Translations under genes and position numbers: made by a program
Part shown: positions 28,126 through 36,702 of the stretch, piece after piece
Layout of the letters: each line of letters starts with the position of its first letter
How positions within the stretch are numbered: the first letter of the stretch is position 1
Origin: Caulobacter sp. UNC279MFTsu5.1
GTDB lineage: Bacteria; Pseudomonadota; Alphaproteobacteria; Caulobacterales; Caulobacteraceae
NCBI RefSeq assembly: GCF_900114015.1
Contig: NZ_FORN01000010.1
Coordinates: forward strand, 62,001-126,000
Direction: 5' to 3'
Length of the DNA: 64,000 nt
Notes under the pieces: model-generated
What the model saw: only the letters and a program-made list of their open reading frames with translations
Databases searched by the model: none
Told to the model about the DNA's origin: nothing

Positions 28126-29882
28126 CCCGGCCCGATGGGTTCCAGCCGCGCCATGGGCGCTCCGGCTTCGCGTTCGGCGGCCTGGCCATCGCCGCCGCCC
28201 TGGCGCTGGTGGCCATGGGCCTGGTGATGGGGTTCTACAACGAGCGAACCTTCCGGGCGCAGAAGACCCAGGAAGTCGCCGTCCAGGCCCAGATCCTCGC
28301 GGCCAGCGTGACCGCGGCTCTGGCTTTCGATGATCGCAAGGTCGCCCAGGAATATGTCGAGGCGCTGAGCGCCAATCCCGAGGTGGAGGCCGCGGGCGTC
28401 TATGACATCCAGGGCCGCCTGCTGGCCGGTCACGCGCGACCGAACGCGCCCCCGCCCCCGGCCGTCGCGGCAAGCTCTCCCGCCTCCGACAGCCGATACA
28501 TCGTCGTGACCGCGCCGGTTCGGCAGGGCCAGAGCGTCATGGGCTCGGTCTATATGCGCACCGTAGTGGAGCCCCTGCCCCGGCGCCTGGCGCGATACGC
28601 CGGCGTCGGCCTGCTGCTGGTCATGGCCGCCCTGCTGGTCGGCGTGCTCGGCGCGGGACAGACTCTGCTTCGGCGGGCGAACGCTCGGCTGGAAGAGCGG
28701 GCCCAGGCCCTGGGCGAGGCCAACAACGCCCTGCAGATCCATATTCAGGAACGCGAGCGGGCCGAGGAAGCGCTGCGCCAGGGACAGAAGATGGAGGCGA
28801 TCGGCAAGCTGACCGGCGGCCTGGCCCACGATTTCAACAACCTGCTGATGGTCGCCTCGGGCGGTCTGGACATCCTGGAAAAGTCCGATGACCCGGTGAA
28901 GCGCCAGCGGTTCGCCGGCGCGGTCCGCCAGGCCCTGGATCGGGGCGCCGAATTGACCGGCAAGCTGCTGGCCTTCTCCCGCCGCTCGCCGTTGAAGCCC
29001 GAGATCGTCGACCTGTCCAAGCGCATCCCCGATCTGTCGATCCTGCTCGAACGGTCGCTGCGCGAGGACATCGCCGTGGAACTGCGACTGGCCAAGGACC
29101 TGTGGCCCATCGAAGTGGATTCGACGCAGTTGGAGGTCTCGCTGCTGAACATCGCGGTCAACGCGCGCGACGCCATGGCCAAGGGCGGTACGCTGACGAT
29201 CGTCGCCGAGAACCAGCCCGATCTGGCGCAGGGCGAACTGGTTGGCGACTTCGTTCGCCTGTCGATCATCGACGACGGCGTGGGCATGCCCGCCGAACAC
29301 ATCGCCCGGGCCTTCGAACCGTTCTTCACCACCAAGGAGGTGGGCCGCGGGACAGGCCTGGGGCTCAGCCAGGTCTACGGCTTCACGCGGGCGTCCGGCG
29401 GCGACGTCCGGATCGAAAGCGCGCCAGGACTGGGAACGGTCATCTCCCTGTTCCTGCCCCGCTCGGACAAGGCCGCGCCGGTCGCGACGCCCTCGAGCGC
29501 GCGACCGACCGCGTCCGAGAACCAGGGCCGGGTGCTGCTGGTCGAAGACGACGACAATGTCGCCATGGTCGTGCTGGAGATGCTCCAGTCCCTGGCCTAT
29601 CAGCCCACCCGCGTCGACAGCGGCGCGGCGGCGCTACGGATGCTCAAGCAGCGCAGCGACTTCGACATCGTGTTCTCGGACATGGTCATGCCCGGCGGAA
29701 TGGGGGGCATGGACCTGGCGCGGGCGGTCAGCCAGAAATATCCCAGCCTGCCCGTCGTCCTGACGACCGGCTTCAGCGAGGCCGCCACGGCCGCCGCCCA
29801 GGCCGGCTTCCGCGTCCTGCCCAAGCCCTATGCGATCGAAGCCCTGGCCAGCGAGTTGGGCGCGGCTCGGCAAGGTGTTTAG
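28122..29882 (+). CDS. CHASE8-type hybrid sensor histidine kinase with C-terminal receiver
   Basis: Membrane sensor of 586 aa. The first transmembrane helix (about 17-37) is followed by a periplasmic CHASE8-like domain (about 40-150, ERTFRAQKTQEVAVQAQILA and AALAFDD being typical of YfiN-type sensors). A second helix lies at about 160-180 and a short coiled coil at 185-220. The kinase core has H236 in TGGLAHDFNNLL, an N-box in LLNIAVNARDAM, and G-boxes DDGVGMP and GRGTGLGLS. A receiver domain (about 469-586) has phospho-acceptor D520 in FSDMVMPGG and K568 in LPKPYA. Translation starts at the ATG at 28122 inside the yfiR stop. The likely job is to read the periplasmic YfiR state and pass phosphate through its own receiver. 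Its 3' end overlaps the convergent TonB receptor gene by 4 bp. Confidence 0.93.
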   Translation: MTRPDGFQPRHGRSGFAFGGLAIAAALALVAMGLVMGFYNERTFRAQKTQEVAVQAQILAASVTAALAFDDRKVAQEYVEALSANPEVEAAGVYDIQGRLLAGHARPNAPPPPAVAASSPASDSRYIVVTAPVRQGQSVMGSVYMRTVVEPLPRRLARYAGVGLLLVMAALLVGVLGAGQTLLRRANARLEERAQALGEANNALQIHIQERERAEEALRQGQKMEAIGKLTGGLAHDFNNLLMVASGGLDILEKSDDPVKRQRFAGAVRQALDRGAELTGKLLAFSRRSPLKPEIVDLSKRIPDLSILLERSLREDIAVELRLAKDLWPIEVDSTQLEVSLLNIAVNARDAMAKGGTLTIVAENQPDLAQGELVGDFVRLSIIDDGVGMPAEHIARAFEPFFTTKEVGRGTGLGLSQVYGFTRASGGDVRIESAPGLGTVISLFLPRSDKAAPVATPSSARPTASENQGRVLLVEDDDNVAMVVLEMLQSLAYQPTRVDSGAAALRMLKQRSDFDIVFSDMVMPGGMGGMDLARAVSQKYPSLPVVLTTGFSEAATAAAQAGFRVLPKPYAIEALASELGAARQGV

Positions 29883-31795
29883 AACCGCCACCGCAGGTCC
29901 GCATAGACGCTCCTGGGGATCGCCGCGCCGTTTGGGAACTCCTGGACCCGCTCGTGCAGCAGGTTGGCCCCGGACAGGGACAACTGCACCCGGTCGGAGA
30001 TGTTCCAGGCGACGCTGGCGCCGAGCTCCACATAGGACGGCAGGCGCGGATCCGGCAGGGCGCCGACATAGCGGACGGCCGCGTCCAACGTCACCGCCCG
30101 CCCCAGATCCATCGACGATTTCAGCGACGCTTGGTGCTCGGGATCGTCGCCGGCTTGCTTGACGCCCAGCAGCAGCGGACCGCTGGAGTCCGGCTTGAAC
30201 TTCAGGCGCTTCTCGAGCCAGCTGTATCCGCCCACCAGTCGCCACCACGGGGCGACGCGATATTCGCCCCAGGCCTCCAGGCCATAGGTATGGCCCTCCA
30301 TGCCGTTGCCCCAGTGGAGCGGCAGGAAGGTGACCGGGTCGGCCTCGATGCTGCGCAGGTCGTCATAGACGTTGTAGTAGGTCGAGACCGAGAACGAGGC
30401 CCTGTCGGAGGGCTGGATCCGCGCGCCGACCTCGTAGGCCGTCAGCTTTTCGGACTGGAAGGTTCCACCGCCGGTCAGGAACCGGATGTTGCCCAGATAT
30501 TCGACGACGTCCCGATCGAACGGCGTGGCCGATCGCACCGCCTTCGACGCCGCCGCCCAGACCATCGCCTTGTCGGTGGGCGTCCAGGACAGCCGCAGGC
30601 TCGGCAACGGCTCGGCGTCGAGATAGGGGTCGTTCTCGATCTTCAGCCCCACGGTCAAGGTGGTGGACGTCGTCAGGGTGACGCTGTCCTGGACGAACAG
30701 GTTGGAAAGGTTGAGGGTCCCTTTGGTGGGGACGAAGAAAAAGGTCGGCGAACCGCCCAGCTTGTAGGGGCTGTGACGGAATCCTCCGCCCCAGACCACC
30801 GCCTGCCGGGCGCCGAGGCTGAAGCTGTGGCGCACGTCGATATCGTAGGTGTCGACCGTCAGGACGCCATGGCGTTCGGCGCGGTCGTAATAGGCCTGGA
30901 CCTGCAGTTCCGCGCCGCCCTGCCCGACACGGATCCAGCGCGCGAGCAGGTTGCGGCCGGCCAGGTCGTCGTTGGATTTTCCGTCGTAGAGATCGCCCTG
31001 CAGCGTCAGGACGTCGCTGGAACCGGGGGTCCAGTCGAGGCGGAAACCGCCCTGCGCCCGCGACCAGCTGTCCCCCGCCGAAGCTCCGGCCAGGGTCTCG
31101 GTGCTCCCGATCTTCTGGGCGCGGGCATAGACGCGATAGGTCACGGCCTCGCCCAGCCGGCCGCCGTAGCGCAGGCTGGCCGAACGCTCGCGACTACCGC
31201 CGCCCACCACCAGCAAGCCGCCCTGGGTCTCGCTCGACTTGCGCGTGGCGATGTTGATCACCCCATTGACGGCGTTGGCGCCCCAAAGGGTCGCGCCCGG
31301 CCCGCTGACCACCTCGATGCGATCGACATCTTCCGGCAGGACGTCCTGCATGTCCCAATAGACGCCGGAAAACATCGGCGTGTAGACGCTGCGCCCGTCG
31401 ATCAGCACCAGCAGCTTGTTGGAGAAGTTCTGCGCATCCTCGTTGCCGCTGAAGCCGCGGGCGGTGATCACATATCGGCTGGCGGTGTCCTGCTGCACCT
31501 GGAGGTTGGGCGCCAGGCGCAGCATTTCCGGGATGGTGCGCGCGCCCGACCGGGCGATGTCGTCGTGGGTGATGACATAGATCGCCGACGGGGCCTCCCG
31601 GACAGCTTCGGGGCGCTTGGAGACGGACGTCACCTGGATCTGGCCCAGTTCCTCGATCGAGAGAGAGGCCAGGTCGATGGGCGCCTGGGCCAAGTCGATC
31701 GGCGTCTGGGCCTGGACGGCGGTGGCGATCGTCGCCATCCCAGCCGCGCCCAGGATGCGGATCGTCGCCAATCGTCTCCAAGACGTCGTTCGCAT
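29879..31795 (-). CDS. TonB-dependent receptor, YfiR-associated type
   Basis: Outer-membrane receptor of 638 aa, shorter than the sugar receptors in this window. A signal peptide ends at ATAVQAQ, and a linker LSIEELGQIQVTSVSKRPE leads into a plug with IPEMLRLAPNLQV, ITARGFSG, KLLVLIDGRSVYTP and IEVVSGPGATLWGANAVNGVIN. The barrel ends with VYADLRWRF. I chose the ATG at 31795, preceded by GGGGAGG and followed by a proper signal peptide; the frame stays open far upstream. It converges with the hybrid kinase gene, overlapping by four bases. Receptors with this N-terminal linker commonly sit beside yfiR genes, so it probably supplies the outer-membrane part of the same signalling module. Ligand unknown. 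Confidence 0.92.
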   Translation of the reverse strand: MRTTSWRRLATIRILGAAGMATIATAVQAQTPIDLAQAPIDLASLSIEELGQIQVTSVSKRPEAVREAPSAIYVITHDDIARSGARTIPEMLRLAPNLQVQQDTASRYVITARGFSGNEDAQNFSNKLLVLIDGRSVYTPMFSGVYWDMQDVLPEDVDRIEVVSGPGATLWGANAVNGVINIATRKSSETQGGLLVVGGGSRERSASLRYGGRLGEAVTYRVYARAQKIGSTETLAGASAGDSWSRAQGGFRLDWTPGSSDVLTLQGDLYDGKSNDDLAGRNLLARWIRVGQGGAELQVQAYYDRAERHGVLTVDTYDIDVRHSFSLGARQAVVWGGGFRHSPYKLGGSPTFFFVPTKGTLNLSNLFVQDSVTLTTSTTLTVGLKIENDPYLDAEPLPSLRLSWTPTDKAMVWAAASKAVRSATPFDRDVVEYLGNIRFLTGGGTFQSEKLTAYEVGARIQPSDRASFSVSTYYNVYDDLRSIEADPVTFLPLHWGNGMEGHTYGLEAWGEYRVAPWWRLVGGYSWLEKRLKFKPDSSGPLLLGVKQAGDDPEHQASLKSSMDLGRAVTLDAAVRYVGALPDPRLPSYVELGASVAWNISDRVQLSLSGANLLHERVQEFPNGAAIPRSVYADLRWRF

Positions 31796-32140
31796 CGCCG
31801 CCTCCCCTTTCAGCCCTGGCGACTCAGCGACGGCCGGAACGATGGCCCACCGGGCCTCGCCCCACCGCTTTCGCGCCGGCTTCGCCCCAAACACGTCCGG
31901 ATTCTGGGACGACCGCCAGCCAAATCCGTGTTTCCCCAAGTCCGCGCTCCTCACGCCATCACAAAGCCTAACGCGCGACACACGGATAGGTTGGAAAGTT
32001 TCGAACGGCGGACCGAAGCGGTCAAGGACGGGCATTCGTTCCGCCCCGGGGGGACGCTGCGGAACATCATTCCGCGCCTGGGAACAATCCGCGGGCAAAC
32101 GAGGACAAACGTGCCGCCGGGAACCGCCTAGGGTCGCTTC
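31796..32140. other. 345-bp divergent promoter region
   Basis: Lies between the TonB receptor (minus) and kynA (plus) and should hold both promoters. No gene with a plausible start or family pattern is seen on either strand, and no riboswitch-like structure or clear operator was recognised. An AGGGT stands before the kynA ATG as a modest ribosome site. Confidence 0.5.
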
Positions 32141-32932
32141 ATGACGCAAGACATGACTTACGCGCGCTACCTCGCGCTGGATCAGTTGCTCGCGGCCCAG
32201 CAGCCGCTGAGCGACCGTCACGACGAACTGCTGTTCATCGTCATCCACCAGACCAAGGAGCTGTGGCTCAAGGAGATCATCCACGAGGTGCTCCTGGCCA
32301 AGCAGTTGATCGCGGAAGGCGACGTCGAGCCGGCCTACAAGGCCCTGGCGCGGGTGTCACGGATCCAGACGGTGATGACCTTGTCGTGGGACGTGCTGGC
32401 GACCATGACCCCGGCCGACTACCTCAGCTTCCGCGGCGAGCTGGGCTCCAGCTCGGGCTTCCAGTCGCACCAGTTCCGCACCCTGGAATACCTGCTGGGC
32501 ATGAAGGACCAGAGCTTCCTGAAGTTCCACGCCGAGGGCTCGGACGCCCTGGCGCAGCTGCGGGCGGCCCTGGCGGCGCCCAGCCTCTACGACGTCGCCA
32601 TCGCCCAGCTGCCCAAGGCGGGGCTGGCCGTGCCGAACACGGTGCTGAACCGCGACTTCGCCCAGACCTACGCCCCCTCGCCCGAGGTGGAGGCCGCCTG
32701 GCTGGAGGTCTATCGCGACACCCAGCGCTATTGGGAGCTGTACCAGCTGGCCGAGAAGCTGGTCGACCTGGACGACGCCCTGGTCACCTGGCGCCACAAG
32801 CACGTACTGACCGTCGAGCGGATCATCGGCGGCCGGCCGGGCACCGGCGGCACCGACGGCGTCGGCTACCTGGCCTCGACCCTGCGCCGGCGAGCCTTTC
32901 CCGAGCTGTGGTCGCTGAGAACCAAGCTGTGA
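32141..32932 (+). CDS. kynA: Tryptophan 2,3-dioxygenase
   Basis: Haem enzyme of 263 aa that opens the indole ring of L-tryptophan to N-formylkynurenine, the first step of the kynurenine pathway. Family landmarks are present: DELLFIVIHQTKELW (H36, active-site base position), SSSGFQSHQFR with the substrate-carboxylate arginine near 113, and WRHKHVLTVERIIG with the probable axial haem ligand H221. The C-terminal GGTDGVGYLASTL loop is also typical. Its TGA overlaps the kynU GTG (GTGA), so the genes form a coupled operon. No kynurenine formamidase (kynB) is adjacent; it must be elsewhere. No 2-amino-3-carboxymuconate genes follow, so the product could be anthranilate for degradation or an NAD precursor. 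Confidence 0.96.
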   Translation: MTQDMTYARYLALDQLLAAQQPLSDRHDELLFIVIHQTKELWLKEIIHEVLLAKQLIAEGDVEPAYKALARVSRIQTVMTLSWDVLATMTPADYLSFRGELGSSSGFQSHQFRTLEYLLGMKDQSFLKFHAEGSDALAQLRAALAAPSLYDVAIAQLPKAGLAVPNTVLNRDFAQTYAPSPEVEAAWLEVYRDTQRYWELYQLAEKLVDLDDALVTWRHKHVLTVERIIGGRPGTGGTDGVGYLASTLRRRAFPELWSLRTKL

Positions 32933-34107
32933 GCGCCGCCCGCAAGGACCTGTTCTCGCGGGCCCTGGCGGCCGCGCCGGGGCGGCTGCACATGGCCGCC
33001 CACAGCCATCATCTCTGGCCCGACGCCACCCTGGCCGCCCAGGTCGAAGCCTGGAAGGACGCCGCTCTCCTGGCCGACCACAAGTGGGACAAGGCGCTGG
33101 GCCAGGTCTATCCGGCCGCCCAGGCCCTGGTCGCCGGCGAGCTCTCCCTGCCCTCGCCCGACAGCCTGGTCTTCGCGCCCAACACCCACACCCTGCTGGC
33201 GGCGCTGAAATCGGCGATCGACCGCCGGCCCGTCCGGGTGCTGTCGACCGACGGCGAGTTCCATTCGTTTCGCCGCCAGGCCCGGCGCTGGGTCGAGGCC
33301 GGCGAGATCGCGCTGACCCTGGTCGAGAGCGACGCGCCAAACAGCCAACATGGGGATTTCGCCGAGCGGTTCCTGACGACCGCGCGCGACGGCGATTTCG
33401 ACCTAATCTTCGTCAGCCACGTCTTCTTCAAGAGCGGCCTGGTCTTCGACCGCGTCTGGGAGCTGGCCGACCTGGCCCGGCCCGAGGCCCCCTGGGTGGT
33501 GATCGACGGCTATCACGGCTTCCGGGCCGTCCCGACCAACCTCGCGGCCGTGGCCGACCGGGTCTTCTACCTGGCCGGCGGCTACAAGTACGCCATGGCG
33601 GGCGAAGGGGCCGCGTTCCTGCATGCGCCGCCGGGCTTCGGCCCGCGCCCGGTCCTGACCGGCTGGTACGCCGAGTTCGGCGACCTGGAAGGTCCGCCCG
33701 GCGGGGTGGGCTATGCGCGCGACGCCGGCCGCTTCCTTGGCGCCACCTTCGATCCGTCGGGCCTCTACCGCTTCGTGGCGGCGGGACGGATGCTGGAAGC
33801 CGAAGGCCTGACCACGGCGGCGATCGCCGGCCACGTGGCCGGCCTGCAGCGAAGCCTGCTCGCCCGGATCGCCGCCGGCGAGGCGGGGCCGCTGAAGGAC
33901 ACGGTGGTGCTGAACCCGCCGGGCGAAGGTCCGCAAGCCCGCTTTCTGGCCCTGCGCCATCCCTCCGCCCAGGCATGGAAACAGGCGCTGGGGGAAAAGG
34001 GCGTGGTCGTGGACGTGCGCGACGACGTGCTGCGGATTGGCCTCTCGATCTATCACGATGAGGCTGATTTGGAGGCGTTCTGCGCGGCATGCGGGGCGCT
34101 GGCCTAG
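32929..34107 (+). CDS. kynU: Kynureninase
   Basis: Pyridoxal-phosphate enzyme of 392 aa, fold type I, which splits kynurenine into anthranilate and alanine. The PLP lysine is K220 in LAGGYKYAMAGEGAAF, and the cofactor-contacting D193 and H196 are in VIDGYHGFRAVP. FVSHVFFKSGLVFD matches the strand that usually reads THV.Y.TG. The sequence is divergent from well-known kynureninases, so I rely on the fold plus coupling to kynA. The start is a GTG at 32929 that overlaps the kynA stop. Upstream in-frame codons are antisense noise over kynA. A small hairpin with a T-run follows at 34118-34149. Another class-V aminotransferase-like activity cannot be fully excluded. Confidence 0.85.
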   Translation: MSAARKDLFSRALAAAPGRLHMAAHSHHLWPDATLAAQVEAWKDAALLADHKWDKALGQVYPAAQALVAGELSLPSPDSLVFAPNTHTLLAALKSAIDRRPVRVLSTDGEFHSFRRQARRWVEAGEIALTLVESDAPNSQHGDFAERFLTTARDGDFDLIFVSHVFFKSGLVFDRVWELADLARPEAPWVVIDGYHGFRAVPTNLAAVADRVFYLAGGYKYAMAGEGAAFLHAPPGFGPRPVLTGWYAEFGDLEGPPGGVGYARDAGRFLGATFDPSGLYRFVAAGRMLEAEGLTTAAIAGHVAGLQRSLLARIAAGEAGPLKDTVVLNPPGEGPQARFLALRHPSAQAWKQALGEKGVVVDVRDDVLRIGLSIYHDEADLEAFCAACGALA

Positions 34108-34117
34108 AGCGAACCGC

Positions 34118-34149
34118 GCGGTACGGGAACCGCCCCAGATTCTGATTTT
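34118..34149 (+). terminator. Weak terminator after kynU
   Basis: A 5-bp stem (GCGGT with ACCGC, 6-nt loop) at 34118-34133 is followed after 11 bases by TTTTT. The stem is short, so efficiency is doubtful. Confidence 0.3.
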
Positions 34150-34225
34150 TCACGGAACGCCGAGGCGGCTTGCCAAGCGACAAGGGATCGCCGACAAATC
34201 CCTATCATTGTTATAGAGTTTACGC

Positions 34226-35587
34226 ATGCCGCAAGCGCCAGCGCCTGTCATCGCCGTGGTCGGCGCGGGGTTCAGCGGCGTCATGACCGCCCTCAACATC
34301 CTGCGACGATCGGCCGAAGCCAGGATCGTCCTGTTCGAGCGCCACACGCCCATCGGCCTGGGCGCGGCCTATGCGAGCCACAATCCCGGCCATCGGCTGA
34401 ACGTCCGGGCGGGCAACATGAGCGCCTGGCCGGACGATCCGAACCATTTCGTGGAATGGCTGCGCCGCGAAAGGCTCGGCCTCGGTCCCGCCGACTTCGC
34501 CACCCGCGCCGACTACGGTCGCTACCTGCAGAGCTTGGTGACCGACATCGCCGAAGGTCCCGCCGGCGCCGGCCGTCTCGTCGTGACGCCGGACGCCGTC
34601 ACGGGGATCGAGCCGGACGGCGAGGGTTGGCGGCTGCAATGCGCCATGGGCCGCAGTGTCACGGCTCGCGCCGTCGTCCTGGCCCTCGGCAATCCGCCGC
34701 CCGCGCGGCCGCCGGGGATTGACGAGACCTTCGCGGCCTCGAACGCCTATGTCGCCGATCCCTGGCGCTGGGACGCGACCGAGCTGCCGTCCGGGCCGGT
34801 GTTGCTGATCGGCACGGGCCTGACCATGGTCGACATGGCCCTCTCCCTGAACGACGCCCAGCCCGGCCGCCCCATGCTGGCGCTGTCCCGCCGGGGCCTG
34901 ACCCCGCTGGAGCACGACGGCGCCCCGCCGCTGATCCTGCCCGCCCCGCCGGCGAACGACCTCTCGCCGCTGGAGGTTTTCGGCTGGCTGCGAACCGCCG
35001 CGGCCGAGCACGGCTGGCGCACGGCCATCGACGCCACGCGGCCGGCGGCCCAGGCCCTCTGGCGCAGCTGGTCGCCACCCCAGAGGCAGGCCTTCCTGCG
35101 CCACGCCCGCCCGTTCTGGGACATCCACCGCCACCGCCTGGCCCCGCTCGTCGCGCGCCGGATCGCGGCCATGCGCGCGACGGGCCAACTGGCGCTGGCG
35201 GCCGGCAAGATCCGCAGCCTCAGGCTCGAGGCCGACGGCTTCGCCCTGTGCCGCTGGCGCGGGCGCGGCCGCGGCGAGAACGGCGGCTATGTCTTCCGCG
35301 CGGCCACGGTGATCAACTGCACCGGCCCGGCCGGCGACGTGCTGACCTCGACCGATCCTCTGATCCAGAACCTGGTCCGGCGTGGCCTGGCCCACCCCGA
35401 TCCGCTGCGCCTGGGCTTCGACGTGGACCACGACGGCCGGCTGCGCGACGTCTCCGGCCGGGCCTCGCCGACCCTGCTGAGCGTCGGTCCCGCCACGCGC
35501 GGCGCCTCATGGGAAATCACCGCCGTTCCCGACATCCGCGGCCAGGCGGCGGCCGTGGCCGAGACGGTCCTGGCCGCGCTGGGCTAG
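34226..35587 (+). CDS. FAD/NAD(P)-binding oxidoreductase of unknown substrate
   Basis: Cytoplasmic flavoprotein of 453 aa. The N-terminal dinucleotide-binding fold is clear (VIAVVGAGFSGVMTALNIL, then RIVLFERHTPIGLGAAY). A second glycine-rich motif near residue 193 (PVLLIGTGLTMVDMALSL) would hold NAD(P). A C-terminal TVINCTGPAGD matches FAD-dependent oxidoreductases of the NAD_binding_9 group. Several members of this group have been annotated as hydroxylases, but none is a close enough match to name a reaction. There is no obvious ribosome site before the ATG at 34226, and a TATAGAGT sequence ends only about eight bases before it, so the transcript could be leaderless. It follows kynU on the same strand but behind a likely terminator. 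Its stop overlaps the convergent acetyltransferase stop by four bases. Confidence 0.8.
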   Translation: MPQAPAPVIAVVGAGFSGVMTALNILRRSAEARIVLFERHTPIGLGAAYASHNPGHRLNVRAGNMSAWPDDPNHFVEWLRRERLGLGPADFATRADYGRYLQSLVTDIAEGPAGAGRLVVTPDAVTGIEPDGEGWRLQCAMGRSVTARAVVLALGNPPPARPPGIDETFAASNAYVADPWRWDATELPSGPVLLIGTGLTMVDMALSLNDAQPGRPMLALSRRGLTPLEHDGAPPLILPAPPANDLSPLEVFGWLRTAAAEHGWRTAIDATRPAAQALWRSWSPPQRQAFLRHARPFWDIHRHRLAPLVARRIAAMRATGQLALAAGKIRSLRLEADGFALCRWRGRGRGENGGYVFRAATVINCTGPAGDVLTSTDPLIQNLVRRGLAHPDPLRLGFDVDHDGRLRDVSGRASPTLLSVGPATRGASWEITAVPDIRGQAAAVAETVLAALG

Positions 35588-36702
35588 AGCTTCACCACGA
35601 TCCCGCGACGGTCCATGACATAGCCCAGCAGCCAGCAGACCAGCATGTAGGCGATCGCGCACAGCAGCGAGCCCAGCGCGCCCGGCGTCAGCGCCTGGAA
35701 CACATGGATCCCGACCCACTCGTACAGCCCCACGCCCGGCGCGACCTCGACCATGCCCAGCACGGTCACGAACAGCTCCGAGAACAGGTAGATCACCAGC
35801 GGATTGAGGCCGAACACCTGGAAGAAACGCGTCGCCGCATTGGGCGCCCGTCCCTCCAGCACGGCGGTCAGGGCCGCCAGCAGCACCAGGTCGATGCCGA
35901 CGGTCAGCAGGACGAAGCTGCTGGTCCACAGCTTCTTGGCGATCGGGAAGGCCAGTCCCCAGGCGAGGCCGCCAGCGATCAGGACCGCGCCGGCCACGGC
36001 CATGCGGAGCGTGGCCCGGCGCGCATCGGGCGTGTTCTTCAGGAACCGGGCGGCCAGATAGCCGGCCAGCACGTTGACCGTCGACGGCAGGGTTCCCAGC
36101 AGGCCTTCGGGATCGAAGCCGCCGTCCTTGCGATAGAGGTGGTTCTGGCCGATCAGCATCAGGTCCAGATGGGTGCCGGCGTTGCCCAGTTTCGACAGCG
36201 GCGCCGCCGGATCGCCGAAGGCCAGCAGGATCGCCCAGTAGCCCAGCAGCAGCGCGATCGACAGCACGACGATCAGGCGCGGCGACAGCCAGCGCACGGC
36301 GAAGGCCGCCAGCATGTAGCAGAGGGCGATGCGCTGCAGGACGCCCATCACCCGGGTGTTGGCAAACGGACTCAGCGCCCAGTGTCCGTCGACCTTATGG
36401 ACGAACGGGAACCAATACATCAGGAAGCCCAGCAGGAAGATCAGGGCCGTGCGCCGCAGCACCTTGGCCATGAAGTCACCGACCGGGATCGGCCGCGAGA
36501 AGGCGAAGGCCATCGAGCAGCCGACCGCGAACAGGAACGAGGGAAACACCGCGTCGGCCGCCGTGAACCCGAACCACGGCGCGTGGACCAGCTGGGTGTA
36601 GGCCTTGGCCCCGGGGCCGGCCGTATTGACGACGATCATCAGACAGATCGTCAGGCCCCGGAAGACGTCGAGGGACAGAAAGCGCGCGGCGGGCTTGGTC
36701 AT
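35584..36702 (-). CDS. HGSNAT-like membrane acyltransferase (DUF5009 family)
   Basis: Polytopic inner-membrane protein of 372 aa with about ten hydrophobic helices. The N-terminal SLDVFRGLTICLMIVVNTAG is the hallmark of bacterial homologues of heparan-alpha-glucosaminide N-acetyltransferase. Further landmarks are FTAADAVFPSFLFAVG, RVMGVLQRIALCYM and FDPEGLLGTLPS. The human enzyme moves acetyl groups from cytosolic acetyl-CoA across the lysosomal membrane to terminal alpha-glucosamine. The bacterial role is presumed to be similar, acetylating or deacylating sugars in the periplasm. The ATG at 36702 (AAGGAAAG upstream) overlaps the TGA of the GH89 gene, so the two are coupled. In humans GH89 (NAGLU) acts immediately after this enzyme. 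Confidence 0.88.
   Translation of the reverse strand: MTKPAARFLSLDVFRGLTICLMIVVNTAGPGAKAYTQLVHAPWFGFTAADAVFPSFLFAVGCSMAFAFSRPIPVGDFMAKVLRRTALIFLLGFLMYWFPFVHKVDGHWALSPFANTRVMGVLQRIALCYMLAAFAVRWLSPRLIVVLSIALLLGYWAILLAFGDPAAPLSKLGNAGTHLDLMLIGQNHLYRKDGGFDPEGLLGTLPSTVNVLAGYLAARFLKNTPDARRATLRMAVAGAVLIAGGLAWGLAFPIAKKLWTSSFVLLTVGIDLVLLAALTAVLEGRAPNAATRFFQVFGLNPLVIYLFSELFVTVLGMVEVAPGVGLYEWVGIHVFQALTPGALGSLLCAIAYMLVCWLLGYVMDRRGIVVKL

Noticed and set aside
34829..34838. GACCATGGTC palindrome resembling the 13105 and 19311 operators
   Set aside because: Only ten bases match and it lies inside the coding sequence of the FAD protein, where it encodes the conserved TMVDM segment.
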